From Bacteroidota bacterium (GTDB lineage Bacteria; Bacteroidota; Bacteroidia; Bacteroidales; FEN-979), in NCBI GenBank assembly GCA_026391795.1, contig JAPLDI010000028.1, positions 53,480 through 117,479 on the forward strand: a DNA stretch of 64,000 nucleotides, written 5' to 3'. How positions within the stretch are numbered: position 1 is the first letter of the stretch; each line of letters opens with the position of its first letter. The position numbers were made by a program, and so were the translations under genes. The notes beneath the pieces are model-generated. The model was not told where the DNA came from and searched no databases. It worked only from the letters and a program-made list of their open reading frames with translations. Positions 22,702-31,523 of the stretch are shown piece by piece.

Positions 22702-22804
22702 AACTTTACAAACTTTATGAACTTTACAAACTTTATGAACTTTATGAACTTTACAAACTTTATGAACTTTATGAACTTTACAAACTTTATAAACTTTATA
22801 AACT
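22702..22804. repeat. 9-mer tandem repeat (AACTTTATG/AACTTTACA)n, about 11 copies
   Basis: It directly abuts the heptamer array and reaches into the 3' end of coaD, whose last two codons and stop codon it provides. The unit orientation is the same as at 17722-17844. Confidence 0.92.
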
Positions 22805-23278
22805 CTTTTTTTTATGAATTTCTCCGGATATACTTTCGGGGACAAACTTGCTGACGTCACCCCCGTTCCTGAGAATGTCCCTGACGACCGAGGAACTGAG
22901 GGCAGCATATTCGGGTGCGCTCAGAAAGAAAACGGTTTCAATGGCCGGTAAAATTGCCTTATTCATCAGCCCGATGGTCCGTTCAAACTCGAAGTCGGCC
23001 GATGTCCTTAACCCGCGAAGGATATACCCGGCATTCATCTTCACGCAAAAATCCACTGTGAGACCGGAATATTTGACAATCCTGACTGTGGGGTCTCCAT
23101 CAAAGACCCGTTCCAGCCATTTCATCCGCGTTTCGAGGGAGAAGTAGCATTTTTTTTCAGCATTGTCGCCAAGGGCGACAATGATCTCATCAAATACCGG
23201 AAGAGCCCTCCGGATAATGGATTCATGGCCCCGGGTAATGGGGTCAAAGGATCCGGGAAAAACGGCAGTCTTTTTCAT
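22796..23278 (-). CDS. coaD: Phosphopantetheine adenylyltransferase
   Basis: About 160 residues from the ATG giving MKKTAVFPGSFDPITRGHES; an ATG seven codons upstream (23299) only adds MSVKIVP. It catalyses the penultimate step of coenzyme A synthesis. Motifs are the nucleotidyltransferase loop FPGSFDPITRGH, the phosphopantetheine-binding YILRGLRTSADFEFE and the ISSS-like ALSSSVVRDI. The last codons (K-S-L-stop) come from the adjoining 9-mer repeat, the same ending as cutC. Confidence 0.95.
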   Translation of the reverse strand: MKKTAVFPGSFDPITRGHESIIRRALPVFDEIIVALGDNAEKKCYFSLETRMKWLERVFDGDPTVRIVKYSGLTVDFCVKMNAGYILRGLRTSADFEFERTIGLMNKAILPAIETVFFLSAPEYAALSSSVVRDILRNGGDVSKFVPESISGEIHKKKSL

Positions 23279-23331
23279 CGGAACGATTTTAACAGACAAA
23301 CATACGGAAAAACAACAAACTTCGGGAATGC

Positions 23332-24114
23332 CTACTCAAAAGTAAGGGATAACTGAAAGATCTTTGATTTGAGGCTGGCAATGCTGTTTGTGTAGATGTT
23401 GTTTTCGCGTTTCAACTGGTCAAACAACCCATACATCATTTTGGCTTCAACTCCCAGTTTGAACCATTCATTGTAAAAGTCGAAACCGACACCTGCTTCC
23501 AGGTAAAGATCGTCCCTGTTGAATTTTACGATCTTCTGGTCAGCATTGCGTTGTTCCCGTTTCTTCGCCTGGGAGGCCAGGTCAAGAGTATACTGAACCC
23601 CACCCAGTACGTAGGCCCTGAAATTGTTGTACCGGTCCGATTTGAATTTCAGTTCAAGCGGGAAGTTGACATAGGTTGAGGGAACCTTTTTTGTAATGTT
23701 CCGGTCGGTTTTTATTCCTTCCCGGTAGGTTGAAACCGAATATACCAGGTCGCGGTCGCCGAAGGTGAGTGAAGGGATGAACCGCAGGTCAAGATTTTCA
23801 GCAAGCCGCATGTTGGCAACAATGCTGATGACAAATCCGGGTGCGGGGTTGGATGTCACTGACAACACCCTGGCCGAGTCAGGCATTGGAAGGATATCCG
23901 GGATAAAGGTGGAATCAAAATTATGGGTGGTCAGGTCGGCAATCGGGCGGATGGTCACATAACTCAGGTCCACTCCCAGTACAAATCCAAAATGAAACAG
24001 ATCCTGGTCATAGGTAGGCATGTTCAGTATCCATTGCTTCTGGCCGTACCCTTTTCCGGAAAATGAAAGAGTTAACAGCAGCAAGGAAAAGATGAAAATG
24101 CGGACAGGTTTCAA
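23332..24114 (-). CDS. porT: PorT-family outer membrane protein of the type IX secretion system
   Basis: 260 residues with a signal peptide (IFIFSLLLLTLSFSGKGYG) and alternating beta-strands of a small outer membrane barrel (SIVANMRLAENLDLRFIPSL and RAYVLGGVQYTLDLASQ). Its pattern and its position next to ubiE fit PorT, a component required for type IX secretion in Porphyromonas and gliding Bacteroidota; the porT-ubiE pairing recurs in this phylum. It lies 84 bp downstream of ubiE on the same strand. It would serve the cargo proteins with type IX sorting domains elsewhere in this window. Confidence 0.85.
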   Translation of the reverse strand: MKPVRIFIFSLLLLTLSFSGKGYGQKQWILNMPTYDQDLFHFGFVLGVDLSYVTIRPIADLTTHNFDSTFIPDILPMPDSARVLSVTSNPAPGFVISIVANMRLAENLDLRFIPSLTFGDRDLVYSVSTYREGIKTDRNITKKVPSTYVNFPLELKFKSDRYNNFRAYVLGGVQYTLDLASQAKKREQRNADQKIVKFNRDDLYLEAGVGFDFYNEWFKLGVEAKMMYGLFDQLKRENNIYTNSIASLKSKIFQLSLTFE

Positions 24115-24198
24115 TAAAAAAGTCGTTTGGTAATTGAGAATAACGGTTTATTTGCACTTTTATTTTACTGCAATCACTGGCAAATAGATGGTTCCGGT

Positions 24199-24891
24199 TT
24201 ATTTTTCACCGGAATAAATTGTTGCAATCCCGAAGGTAAGCGGCCGCTGAGATGCATTTTTGATTCCATTCCTTTTCAGGATCTCCAGAAAATCATTTCC
24301 TGACGGGAATGCAGCAACCGATTCCGGAAGATAAGTATAGGCCTTCGAGTCTCCTGAGATGATCTTCCCGAAAAAGGGAATGATGAACCTTGAATAAAAA
24401 TGGTAGAGCTGTTTCCACGGAAAGGATCCGGGATGCGAAAACTCGAGGATCATCATCACACCCCCAGATTTCAAAACCCGTTTCATTTCGGAAAGGCCTT
24501 TGTCCAGGTTTTCATAATTCCTGACCCCAAACGCAACAGTAACTGCATCGAAGGTTTCATCGGGAAAGGGAATATTTTCCGCATCGCCCTCTGCAAACGT
24601 TACCCTGTCCTGAAGTTGTTTCTGAATCGATTTCTCCTTTGCGATGGCGAGCATATTTGCAGCGATATCGATGCCGGTGACAAGTTCCGTCTTCAGTTTT
24701 GTGATTAGAATTGCAAGATCTCCGGTGCCTGTTGCAACATCAAGCACTGAACGGGGCCCGGAACGTGAAAGCTGATTGACAAATTTCCGCCTCCAGATGA
24801 AATCGATGCCCAGGGAAAGAAAATGATTCAGAAAATCATAACGGCTGGAAATGTCGTTAAACATCTTCTGAACCTGCTCTTTTTTCTTCAT
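24199..24891 (-). CDS. ubiE: Demethylmenaquinone methyltransferase
   Basis: A 230-residue class I SAM-dependent methyltransferase. The SAM-binding motif is VLDVATGTGDLAI and the family signature VAFGVRNYENLDKGLSEMKR is present, as is RVLKSGGVMMILEFSHPG. It performs the last methylation of menaquinone synthesis (also called menG). Quinone precursors would come from the futalosine pathway, for which mqnE, mqnB and mqnD are in the same window. It is followed by porT. Confidence 0.94.
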   Translation of the reverse strand: MKKKEQVQKMFNDISSRYDFLNHFLSLGIDFIWRRKFVNQLSRSGPRSVLDVATGTGDLAILITKLKTELVTGIDIAANMLAIAKEKSIQKQLQDRVTFAEGDAENIPFPDETFDAVTVAFGVRNYENLDKGLSEMKRVLKSGGVMMILEFSHPGSFPWKQLYHFYSRFIIPFFGKIISGDSKAYTYLPESVAAFPSGNDFLEILKRNGIKNASQRPLTFGIATIYSGEK

Positions 24892-24904
24892 CAGAACAAA
24901 ATTA

Positions 24905-25075
24905 ATAAGGTTTCAGGTATTCGGTATTAGGTTTTAGGTGTTGGAAAGATTTATCTTGAGGCCATTTGATGCCATGCAAATGAAACTTTTATCGGTAATC
25001 ACAGAAAAAGAACAACAAATGTAAACCAACACCTGACACCTAATACCCAACACCTAATACGCAATACCTAAATCG
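24905..25075. repeat. Dispersed CCTAATACCC-type low-complexity tracts
   Basis: Two arms of the repeat, GGTATTCGGTATTAGG at the left and CACCTGACACCTAATACCCAA at the right, in opposite orientation with about 90 bases between. The gap lies between tsf and ubiE and the arms could pair imperfectly. Confidence 0.65.
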
Positions 25076-25079
25076 AAAA

Positions 25080-25117
25080 TAAAAAAAGGGATTATCATAA
25101 ACCCGACAATCCCTTAA
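25080..25117 (-). terminator. Rho-independent terminator after tsf
   Basis: On the minus strand an AAGGGATT / AATCCCTT stem (25086-25093 with 25108-25115) with a 14-base loop is followed by a run of T. It lies 20 bp after the tsf stop codon and ends the rplM-rpsI-rpsB-tsf transcript. Confidence 0.85.
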
Positions 25118-25135
25118 AAACCAAATAAACTTAAC

Positions 25136-25972
25136 TTAAGCTCCGAGCATAAGCCTTTTGAAGCCGGTGACGCGGAGGTCTTTATCATGATCGGCCAGGA
25201 ACTGACGGACTGTTTTCTTGGTATCCCTGACAAAGTCCTGATTCAGTAACGTATTGTCTTTGAAAAATTTCGCCAGTTTCCCGGTTGCGATTTTCTCCAG
25301 CATATCTTCCGGTTTACCTTCCTGGCGTGCTTGTTCTTTACCGATCTCAATCTCCCGGTCGATGGTTTCCTGCGAAACATTTTCCTTGTCGATGGCAACG
25401 GGGTTCATGGCAGCCACCTGCATGGCAAGTTCGTGAGCAATCTCTTTCACATCTTTGGCATCATTTTTATTCAGTCCGATGAGTGTGGCAAGCCTGTTGC
25501 CATGATGATTGTACGACGAAACCAGCGGTGCTTCCATGAATTCATAATGGGCAATCTGGATCTTTTCACCGGTTTTTCCAAGCATCTCGTTCAGCTTCTC
25601 CTCCACGGTCATCGTATCCATCTTCATGGCTATAATGTCACTGATGGATGCCGGACGGTTGCTGATGCAGAGGTCGAGCAGGTCGTGGGCAAACTTTTTA
25701 AAATCGTCGGTTTTGCCGACAAAATCGGTCTCGCAATTCACCATGATCAGGCCGGCATAGGTGTGGTCATGATTGCTTTTTGATAAAACGATGCCTTCAT
25801 TTGCATCGCGGTCGGCTCTTTTTGCGGCCACTTTCTGGCCTTTTTTCCGGAGGTAATCAATGGCTTTATCAAAATCGCCCTCTGATTCCTGGAGTGCTTT
25901 CTTGCAATCCATCATCCCGGCGCCGGACATCTGACGTAATTTGTTAACGTCGGCAGCAGTTATGTTTACCAT
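25136..25972 (-). CDS. tsf: Translation elongation factor Ts
   Basis: 278 residues. It is the nucleotide exchange factor for EF-Tu. The N-terminal UBA-like module ITAADVNKLRQMSGAGMMDC with KKALQESEGDFDKAIDYLRK is clear, followed by the TDFVGK motif that inserts into EF-Tu. It is the last gene of the ribosomal protein operon and is followed by a terminator. Confidence 0.97.
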   Translation of the reverse strand: MVNITAADVNKLRQMSGAGMMDCKKALQESEGDFDKAIDYLRKKGQKVAAKRADRDANEGIVLSKSNHDHTYAGLIMVNCETDFVGKTDDFKKFAHDLLDLCISNRPASISDIIAMKMDTMTVEEKLNEMLGKTGEKIQIAHYEFMEAPLVSSYNHHGNRLATLIGLNKNDAKDVKEIAHELAMQVAAMNPVAIDKENVSQETIDREIEIGKEQARQEGKPEDMLEKIATGKLAKFFKDNTLLNQDFVRDTKKTVRQFLADHDKDLRVTGFKRLMLGA

Positions 25973-26019
25973 AATAAGTTATGTATTTATTTTTAAGGAA
26001 TATGATATTGAAGTCGGAG

Positions 26020-26087
26020 GTTGGAATTCAGAGGTCGGAGTATACGATTACCGGACCTCTGACCACTGATTTCTGATCTCTGATTTC
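26020..26087. repeat. CAGAGGTCGGAG / TCTGATTTCTGATC low-complexity tract
   Basis: The gap between rpsB and tsf contains GTCGGAGG-type units, then inverted GACCTCTGACC, then TGATTTCTGATCTCTGATTT. The inverted parts could form a hairpin in the rpsB-tsf mRNA. Confidence 0.55.
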
Positions 26088-27029
26088 TTACTTCTTATTG
26101 GACTTTCCGGCGGGTTTGCTGATCCTCTTGCGGGGGGCTTTTGCTTTCTCAGGTTCCTCGTCGGCACTGGTCTTCAGTTTTGCAACTTTTGTCTCGACGA
26201 AATCCTTCTTTGCAATCTTGATCCCTTCTTCTTCTTCGTCTACATCCAGTGCATCGAGTGCAGTAGTGGCACCAAATTCATCCTCAGCACCGGGAATTTT
26301 TCCTTCGCGTTCTTCGTCAGCAGCTTTTTTATCACGGTCGAGTTTGCGTTCAACCAGGCCCTCTTCGATGGCAGCTACCATCGACTCAATGATGAGCGAG
26401 ATGGATTTGGATGCATCGTCGTTGGCAGGGATGGCAAAGTCAACCTGGCGTGGATCAGAATTTGTATCGACGATGGCAAAGGTGGGGATGTTCAATTTTT
26501 TTGCCTCCGCAACAGCAATATGCTCTTTCAGGATATCCACAACAAATACGGCAGCCGGAAGACGGTTGAGGTCGGCGATACTGCCGAGGTTTTTTTCCAG
26601 TTTTGCCCGTTCGCGGGTAATGGTCAGGCGTTCCTTTTTGGAAAGGTTGTTATAGGAAGGGCTGGCCATAAGTTTATCGATCGAAGCCATTTTCCTTACC
26701 GCTTTACGGATGGTGGCAAAGTTGGTGAGCATTCCACCGGGCCAGCGTTCCGTAACATAAGGCATGTTTACTTTCTTTACATGTTCAGCAACGATTTCCT
26801 TTGCCTGTTTTTTTGTGGCAACAAAAAGAATGCGCTTTCCCGATTTGGATATCTGTTTAAGGGCTGCAGCGGCTTCATCCATTTTGGCCATGGTTTTGTA
26901 GAGATCGATGATGTGAATCCCGTTACGTTCCATGAATATATAAGGTGCCATGCTCGGGTTCCATTTTCTCTTCAGGTGACCGAAGTGAACACCGGCTTCC
27001 AATAATGCATCAAAAGTGGTTCTAGACAT
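26088..27029 (-). CDS. rpsB: Ribosomal protein S2 with C-terminal extension
   Basis: 313 residues, about 70 longer than E. coli S2 (241). Residues 1-235 are a normal S2 with LLEAGVHFGHLKRKWNPSMA, TERWPGGMLTNFATIRKAV and IPTFAIVDTNSDPRQVDFAI. The rest is an acidic then Lys-rich tail (LDALDVDEEEEGIKIAKK and ending RKRISKPAGKSNKK), of a kind also seen in some Bacteroidota. It is part of the rplM-rpsI-rpsB-tsf operon. The function of the tail is unknown. Confidence 0.96.
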   Translation of the reverse strand: MSRTTFDALLEAGVHFGHLKRKWNPSMAPYIFMERNGIHIIDLYKTMAKMDEAAAALKQISKSGKRILFVATKKQAKEIVAEHVKKVNMPYVTERWPGGMLTNFATIRKAVRKMASIDKLMASPSYNNLSKKERLTITRERAKLEKNLGSIADLNRLPAAVFVVDILKEHIAVAEAKKLNIPTFAIVDTNSDPRQVDFAIPANDDASKSISLIIESMVAAIEEGLVERKLDRDKKAADEEREGKIPGAEDEFGATTALDALDVDEEEEGIKIAKKDFVETKVAKLKTSADEEPEKAKAPRKRISKPAGKSNKK

Positions 27030-27050
27030 AATTTTTTTACTATGATAATT

Positions 27051-27425
27051 TTAACGTTTGCTGAACTGGAATCTTTTCCGTGCTTTCTTCTGTCCGAACT
27101 TTTTCCGTTCGACCATGCGCGGATCTCTTCTCATCAATCCTTTTGCTTTCAGGGGAGGACGGTGTTCTTCATTTATCTTGCAGAGTGCACGGCTGATGGC
27201 AAGGCTGAGTGCCTCTGCCTGCCCTGTAATTCCGCCACCATCAAGGTTCACCTTAACATCGTATTTTCCCAATGTATTGGTTACACTGAAAGGTTCAACA
27301 ACCTGGTACTGTAAAATCACAGTGGGAAAGTAATTTTTATAATCGCGGTCGTTGACCGTAATTTTTCCTTCGCCTTCCTTTAAATAAATCCTCGCGACGG
27401 CAGTCTTTCTTCTGCCGAGAGTCAT
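27051..27425 (-). CDS. rpsI: Ribosomal protein S9
   Basis: About 124 residues from the ATG giving MTLGRRKTAVARIYLKEG; an ATG four codons upstream (27437) overlaps the rplM end region. It ends with the conserved KKFGQKKARKRFQFSKR tail that reaches the P-site tRNA. It is directly downstream of rplM. Confidence 0.96.
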   Translation of the reverse strand: MTLGRRKTAVARIYLKEGEGKITVNDRDYKNYFPTVILQYQVVEPFSVTNTLGKYDVKVNLDGGGITGQAEALSLAISRALCKINEEHRPPLKAKGLMRRDPRMVERKKFGQKKARKRFQFSKR

Positions 27426-27438
27426 GATAACTTCCATA

Positions 27439-27894
27439 TTATCTGATTGAATTAAGATTGATTACTTTGGGTTGCTGAGCCTGGTGGGGATGTTCGGGAC
27501 CTGCATAAACATAGAGGTTTCGGAACAATTCACTCCCCAGCCGGGTTTTGGGAAGCATCCCTTTTATGGCTTTTTCCACGATCGCTGTCGGTTTCTTTGC
27601 CAGGAGTTCCCTGGGCGTTGTAAACCGCTGTCCGCCCGGATAACCCGTATGGCGAACATATTCCTTGTCGGTCATCTTTTTGCCTGTGAGAATAATTTTC
27701 TCGGCATTGATGATGATCACATTATCACCACAATCAACATGCGGTGTATAATTGGTTTTCAGCTTGCCCCTGAGCAATCGTGCTGCCTTGGTCGATAACC
27801 GTCCAAGTACCTGGTTTTCTGCGTCAATAAGCACCCACTCCTTCGTCACCGTAGCAGCGTTTGCACTTACTGTCTTGTAGCTTAACGTATTCAT
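27439..27894 (-). CDS. rplM: Ribosomal protein L13
   Basis: 151 residues of standard L13: WVLIDAENQVLGRLSTKAA near the start and the central DNVIIINAEKIILTGKK, then RHTGYPGGQ. It is the first gene of the operon, 45 bases or so downstream of a well-formed Bacteroidota promoter. Confidence 0.97.
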   Translation of the reverse strand: MNTLSYKTVSANAATVTKEWVLIDAENQVLGRLSTKAARLLRGKLKTNYTPHVDCGDNVIIINAEKIILTGKKMTDKEYVRHTGYPGGQRFTTPRELLAKKPTAIVEKAIKGMLPKTRLGSELFRNLYVYAGPEHPHQAQQPKVINLNSIR

Positions 27895-27946
27895 GAATTT
27901 CTACTGGTTGCTAAATCATTAACTATATTCCCATCAAAAAGGGGTG

Positions 27947-27978
27947 CAAAAATAGAACTTAATTTTTGATTTAACAAA
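27947..27978 (-). promoter_or_regulatory. Bacteroidota-type promoter of the rplM operon
   Basis: On the minus strand TTTG (27978-27975), a 20-base spacer and TATTTTTG (27954-27947) match the -33 TTTG and -7 TAnnTTTG elements. Transcription would start near 27940, giving a leader of about 45 bases before rplM. Confidence 0.75.
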
Positions 27979-28143
27979 TAATCTCAGGAACTTTTCCTCA
28001 TTGTCTGATCTTTTACAGTTTCCGGAAGATAAAAAAACATATCACAGAGTGATAAAGTCAAAAAGTCACAGAGTCACAAAGTGCATTTCTGCATGGCATC
28101 GAAATAGCCTAATCACAATTTTACTACTTTTGCATCCGCTGTT

Positions 28144-28312
28144 TCCGGATGCTGGATGCTGGATGCTGGATGCTGGATGCCGGATGCTGGATGCTCGATG
28201 CTGGATGCTGGATGCTGGATGCTGGATGCTGGATGCTGGATGCTGGATGCTGGATGCTGGATGCTCGATGCTGGATGCTCGATGCTCGATGCTGGATGCT
28301 GGATGCTGGATA
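28144..28312. repeat. Heptamer tandem repeat (TGCTGGA)n, about 24 copies
   Basis: Third locus of the heptamer, again with TGCTGGA on the plus strand and TGCCGGA and TGCTCGA variants. It begins about 12 bases after a TACTTTTG -7-like element (28125-28132) and ends 75 bases before gldA, so it would be transcribed as part of the gldA leader. The stretch 28001-28085 before it holds CACAGAGTGATAAAGTC-type short repeats. Confidence 0.93.
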
Positions 28313-28324
28313 AGGGATAATACC

Positions 28325-28383
28325 ATACTTTAAACCTAAAACCTAATACCTAATACCCAAAATTCGTAATTCGTAATTTTTAC
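28325..28383. repeat. CCTAATACCC and AATTCGTAATT low-complexity tract
   Basis: Follows the heptamer array in the same order as at 8508-8583 in front of cutC: CCTAAAACCTAATACC, then AATTCGTAATTCGTAATTTT. The compound heptamer-plus-this-tract arrangement therefore occurs twice. Confidence 0.8.
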
Positions 28384-28386
28384 GTG

Positions 28387-29334
28387 ATGTCAATAAAAGC
28401 TAATTCCATTACAAAAATATACGGCAAGCAGAAGGCACTTGATGCAGTGTCATTCGAGATAAAACCGGGTGAAGTGGTAGGCCTGCTTGGGCCCAATGGT
28501 GCAGGAAAAAGTACCATCATGAAGATACTCACCTGTTTCATCCCTCCTACTTCCGGCGATGCCACCGTCTGCGACTACGATATCCTGGAGCAATCCATTG
28601 AGGTAAGAAAAAAAGTGGGATACCTTCCCGAAAACAACCCGCTTTACCTTGATCTCTATGTAGAGGAGTTCCTTACTTTCATTGATGGAATATTAACCTC
28701 TTCCGGTATACAATATCCTTCATCCGGCAAAAACCGGACGACTGCACGAAAAAGCAGGATTGCCGGGGTCATCGATCTCACCGGGCTTCAATCTGAAAAA
28801 CACAAAAAGATCGGTGCGCTTTCGAAAGGTTACCGCCAGCGTGTTGGACTTGCCCAGGCATTGCTGCATGATCCGGAAGTACTGATCCTGGATGAGCCCA
28901 CCTCCGGGCTGGATCCGAATCAGCTGCTCGAGATCAGGGCCCTGATCAAAACCATTGGAAGGGAGAAAACCGTTATGCTGTCTACCCATATCATGCAGGA
29001 GGTTGAAGCCATCTGCGACCGGGCCATCATTATCCATAAAGGAAAGATCGTTGCCGACGATTCGACAAAAAATCTTCATCAGATCTCTTCCGCCGCAAAC
29101 GTGGTAAAGGTGGAATTCAGTTCGGCCGTTGATGCCAGATTGCTTGCCGCCATCAACGGTGTAAAATCGGTCAAGGAAGTATCACCGGTCAGTTTCCAGC
29201 TTACTGCACAGTCCTCCTACGATATCCGGCCGGATGTCTTCAGATTTGCCGTTGAGCACCAGCTGACTGTTCTTGCATTGCAAAAGGAAGAGCTCAGGCT
29301 GGAGGAGGTGTTCCAGGAACTGACAAAAGACTAG
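28387..29334 (+). CDS. gldA: ABC transporter ATPase of the GldA type
   Basis: About 315 residues. Walker A is GLLGPNGAGKSTIMKILTC, the signature is GALSKGYRQRVGLAQ, and Walker B is VLILDEPTSGLDP. The stretch CDYDILEQSIEVRKKVGYLP with ENNPLYLDLYVEEFL is typical of GldA, the ATPase of the GldAFG transporter needed for gliding and type IX function in flavobacteria. The permease partners GldF and GldG are not adjacent. Compared with typical family members an insert of about ten residues (TSSGIQYPSSGKNRTTARKS) lies after VEEFLTFIDGIL. I prefer the ATG at 28387 over the in-frame GTG before it. A generic drug-efflux ATPase is the alternative. Confidence 0.85.
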   Translation: MSIKANSITKIYGKQKALDAVSFEIKPGEVVGLLGPNGAGKSTIMKILTCFIPPTSGDATVCDYDILEQSIEVRKKVGYLPENNPLYLDLYVEEFLTFIDGILTSSGIQYPSSGKNRTTARKSRIAGVIDLTGLQSEKHKKIGALSKGYRQRVGLAQALLHDPEVLILDEPTSGLDPNQLLEIRALIKTIGREKTVMLSTHIMQEVEAICDRAIIIHKGKIVADDSTKNLHQISSAANVVKVEFSSAVDARLLAAINGVKSVKEVSPVSFQLTAQSSYDIRPDVFRFAVEHQLTVLALQKEELRLEEVFQELTKD

Positions 29335-29335
29335 C

Positions 29336-29400
29336 GGACAGGCGGACGGGTGAAAAGCGAAATGGCGTAAAGCGAAAAACGAAAAGCGTAAATCGTAAAT
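29336..29400. repeat. GCGGACAG and AAGCGAAAAACG low-complexity tract
   Basis: GCGGACAGGCGGACGGGTG followed by AAGCGTAAA-type units in front of metK. The GCGGACAGGCGGACGG string also occurs inside the hldD gene (55072-55087). Confidence 0.7.
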
Positions 29401-29550
29401 AAATTTGTCGTACTTTTGCCGCCAGCTGAGTGGACAAATTTGATTGATTGCAACCACTGGAAAAAATGCTAAAACAAAATTTCCTCCCGTCAATCTTCAG
29501 ATCCATCCTCATCTTGATATTTATTCATTAACTCAATAAAACGTTTTATC

Positions 29551-30897
29551 ATGGGATATTTATTCACATCCGAGTCCGTTTCAGAAGGACATCCGGATAA
29601 AGTTGCCGATCAGATTTCTGATGCATTGCTTGATGAATTTTTAAAGTGGGATCCGGAATCGAAAGTTGCTTGTGAAACATTTGTAACCACAGGACTTGTG
29701 GTTTGTGGCGGCGAAGTAAGAACCGAAGGATACGTGGATGTGCAGGATACTGCACGTAAAGTGATCCGCCAGATCGGCTATACCAAAGCAGAATACCGTT
29801 TCGACAGTGACTCGTGTGGTGTTGTTTCGACCATCCATGAACAATCCAAAGATATCAACATGGGCGTGGTCAGGGAAAAACCGGAAGACCAGGGTGCCGG
29901 TGACCAGGGCATGATGTTTGGCTATGCCTGCCGTGAAATGGACAACCTGATGCCCGTTTCCAGCGAAGTTGCCCACATCCTCCTCCAGGAACTCGCTGCC
30001 ATCCGCAGGGAAGGCAAAGTGATGAAGTACCTCCGCCCCGACAGCAAGTCGCAGGTTACCGTTGAATATACTGACGACGGCCAGCCCAAAAGGATCGATA
30101 CCATCGTTGTAAGCACACAGCATGACGATTTCGTACAGCCCAAGAACGGCGGTGCAAAAGCCAATGCCGCTGCCGATAAAGAGATGCAGAACACCATCCG
30201 GAAAGACATTGAGAAATACCTGATCCCCCGTGTGCTGAAGACACTCCCGGCCCGGATCAAAAAACTTTTCCAGGGCGATTACCTGCTTCATGTGAACCCG
30301 ACCGGAAAATTCGTGATCGGGGGGCCGCACGGGGATACCGGGCTGACCGGCCGGAAAATCATCGTAGATACTTACGGCGGACATGGTGCTCACGGAGGCG
30401 GAGCTTTTTCAGGCAAAGATTCATCGAAGGTTGACCGCTCAGCAGCCTATGCTGCCAGGCATATAGCAAAAAATCTGGTAGCAGCTGGTGTTGCCGATGA
30501 GGTCCTCATCCAGGTTGCCTATGCCATTGGCGTTGCACAACCCGTCGGACTTTATATCAACACCTACGGAACGGCGAAAGTAAAGAATGCCAAAGGAAAT
30601 ATTTTATCCGACGGAGAGATCTCCGTAAAGGTTCAGAAGATCTTCGATATGCGCCCGTATGCCATTGTACAACGTTTCGGACTGAAGAACCCGATCTTCC
30701 TGAAGACAGCCTCCTATGGCCATTTCGGAAGAGACAGTTATTCAGCAGACGTTGAAGTTTACTATCCTGTACAAGGGACCAAACCAAAGAAGGCTAACGG
30801 TAACGGAAAAGATGTTTACCTGAAAAAGGTGGAATTCTTTGCCTGGGAAAAACTCGACTTTGTGGGTAAGGTGAAGAAGGAGTTTGGGCTGAAGTAG
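29551..30897 (+). CDS. metK: S-adenosylmethionine synthetase
   Basis: 448 residues, longer than the 384 of E. coli MetK as in other Bacteroidota. It makes SAM from methionine and ATP. Signatures are [20 protein letters not shown] at the N-terminus, [13 protein letters not shown] (adenosine-binding) and [19 protein letters not shown] (phosphate-binding). SAM produced here feeds ubiE and the radical SAM enzyme mqnE among many others. A TACTTTTG element lies at 29411-29418. I see no recognisable SAM riboswitch in the leader. Confidence 0.97.
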   Translation: MGYLFTSESVSEGHPDKVADQISDALLDEFLKWDPESKVACETFVTTGLVVCGGEVRTEGYVDVQDTARKVIRQIGYTKAEYRFDSDSCGVVSTIHEQSKDINMGVVREKPEDQGAGDQGMMFGYACREMDNLMPVSSEVAHILLQELAAIRREGKVMKYLRPDSKSQVTVEYTDDGQPKRIDTIVVSTQHDDFVQPKNGGAKANAAADKEMQNTIRKDIEKYLIPRVLKTLPARIKKLFQGDYLLHVNPTGKFVIGGPHGDTGLTGRKIIVDTYGGHGAHGGGAFSGKDSSKVDRSAAYAARHIAKNLVAAGVADEVLIQVAYAIGVAQPVGLYINTYGTAKVKNAKGNILSDGEISVKVQKIFDMRPYAIVQRFGLKNPIFLKTASYGHFGRDSYSADVEVYYPVQGTKPKKANGNGKDVYLKKVEFFAWEKLDFVGKVKKEFGLK

Positions 30898-30990
30898 GCG
30901 TTAGGCATTGGGTATTGGGTATTAGGCCTTGGTTAAAGGATTAAGGTCCAGTGCCGGGTTGATCAGTATCAATTCGTAATTCGTAATTTC
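30898..30990. repeat. GGCATTGGGTATTAGG and AATTCGTAATT low-complexity tract
   Basis: It begins within two bases of the metK stop codon (TAG, followed by GCGTTAGGCATTGGGTATT) and ends in AATTCGTAATTCGTAATTTC just before the next gene. Confidence 0.75.
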
Positions 30991-30996
30991 TTAACC

Positions 30997-31467
30997 GTGC
31001 CTCTGGAGATCGAACATAAGTACCTGGTCCGCAAAGATTTGTGGTATGCAGTTCAGAAACCGCCCGGAGTGAACGTCCGCCAGGGCTACCTCCTGACCGG
31101 TCCTGACAAAACAATCCGTGTACGGACCACAGGCACTGAAGCTTATCTTACGATTAAAGGGGCCTCTCCCAAAGCTTCCCGTGCTGAGTATGAATATCCT
31201 ATCCCGGTTGCTGACGCAGATGAACTTCTGAAAATCTGTACCGTACCCCTTATTGAAAAGATCCGTTACCGGATAGAATATGCTGGAAAAACCTGGGAAG
31301 TGGACGAATTTTTCGGCGAAAATGAAGGATTGATCCTCGCAGAAATCGAATTGATCTCCGAAGGGGAAAAATATAACAGGCCTTCCTGGGTCGGCGAAGA
31401 GGTTACCGGGGATAAACGTTACTACAATGCATATCTTGCGCAGCATCCGTTTTCAGGTACTGTATAA
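30997..31467 (+). CDS. CYTH domain protein
   Basis: 156 residues starting at a GTG, with PLEIEHKYLV giving the ExExK signature at residues 4-8. CYTH proteins form an eight-stranded tunnel that binds triphosphates and metal ions. Bacterial members are inorganic triphosphatases or, rarely, class IV adenylate cyclases. Further family features are IRVRTTGTEAYLTIKG and EVDEFFGENEGLILAEIEL. It is a single gene between metK and a terminator. Triphosphatase activity is the likelier guess. Confidence 0.88.
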   Translation: MPLEIEHKYLVRKDLWYAVQKPPGVNVRQGYLLTGPDKTIRVRTTGTEAYLTIKGASPKASRAEYEYPIPVADADELLKICTVPLIEKIRYRIEYAGKTWEVDEFFGENEGLILAEIELISEGEKYNRPSWVGEEVTGDKRYYNAYLAQHPFSGTV

Positions 31468-31472
31468 TTAAA

Positions 31473-31507
31473 AAAGGCCGTCCCGAGTCCTCGGGACGGC
31501 CTTTCCT
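31473..31507. terminator. Strong bidirectional terminator
   Basis: A perfect 14-bp stem (AAAGGCCGTCCCGA at 31473-31486, complement at 31491-31504) with a GTCC loop, flanked by A residues on the left and T residues on the right. It lies between the CYTH gene and the convergent cargo gene and can serve both. Confidence 0.9.
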
Positions 31508-31523
31508 ACAGCTAAAATTTCCC

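Noticed and set aside
29335..29550. SAM riboswitch in front of metK
   Set aside because: I looked for a conserved aptamer and a terminator or sequestered start but saw only low-complexity repeat and a -7-like element.
29641..30393. 250-residue frame antisense to metK
   Set aside because: Shadow of the conserved metK gene; no motif recognised.
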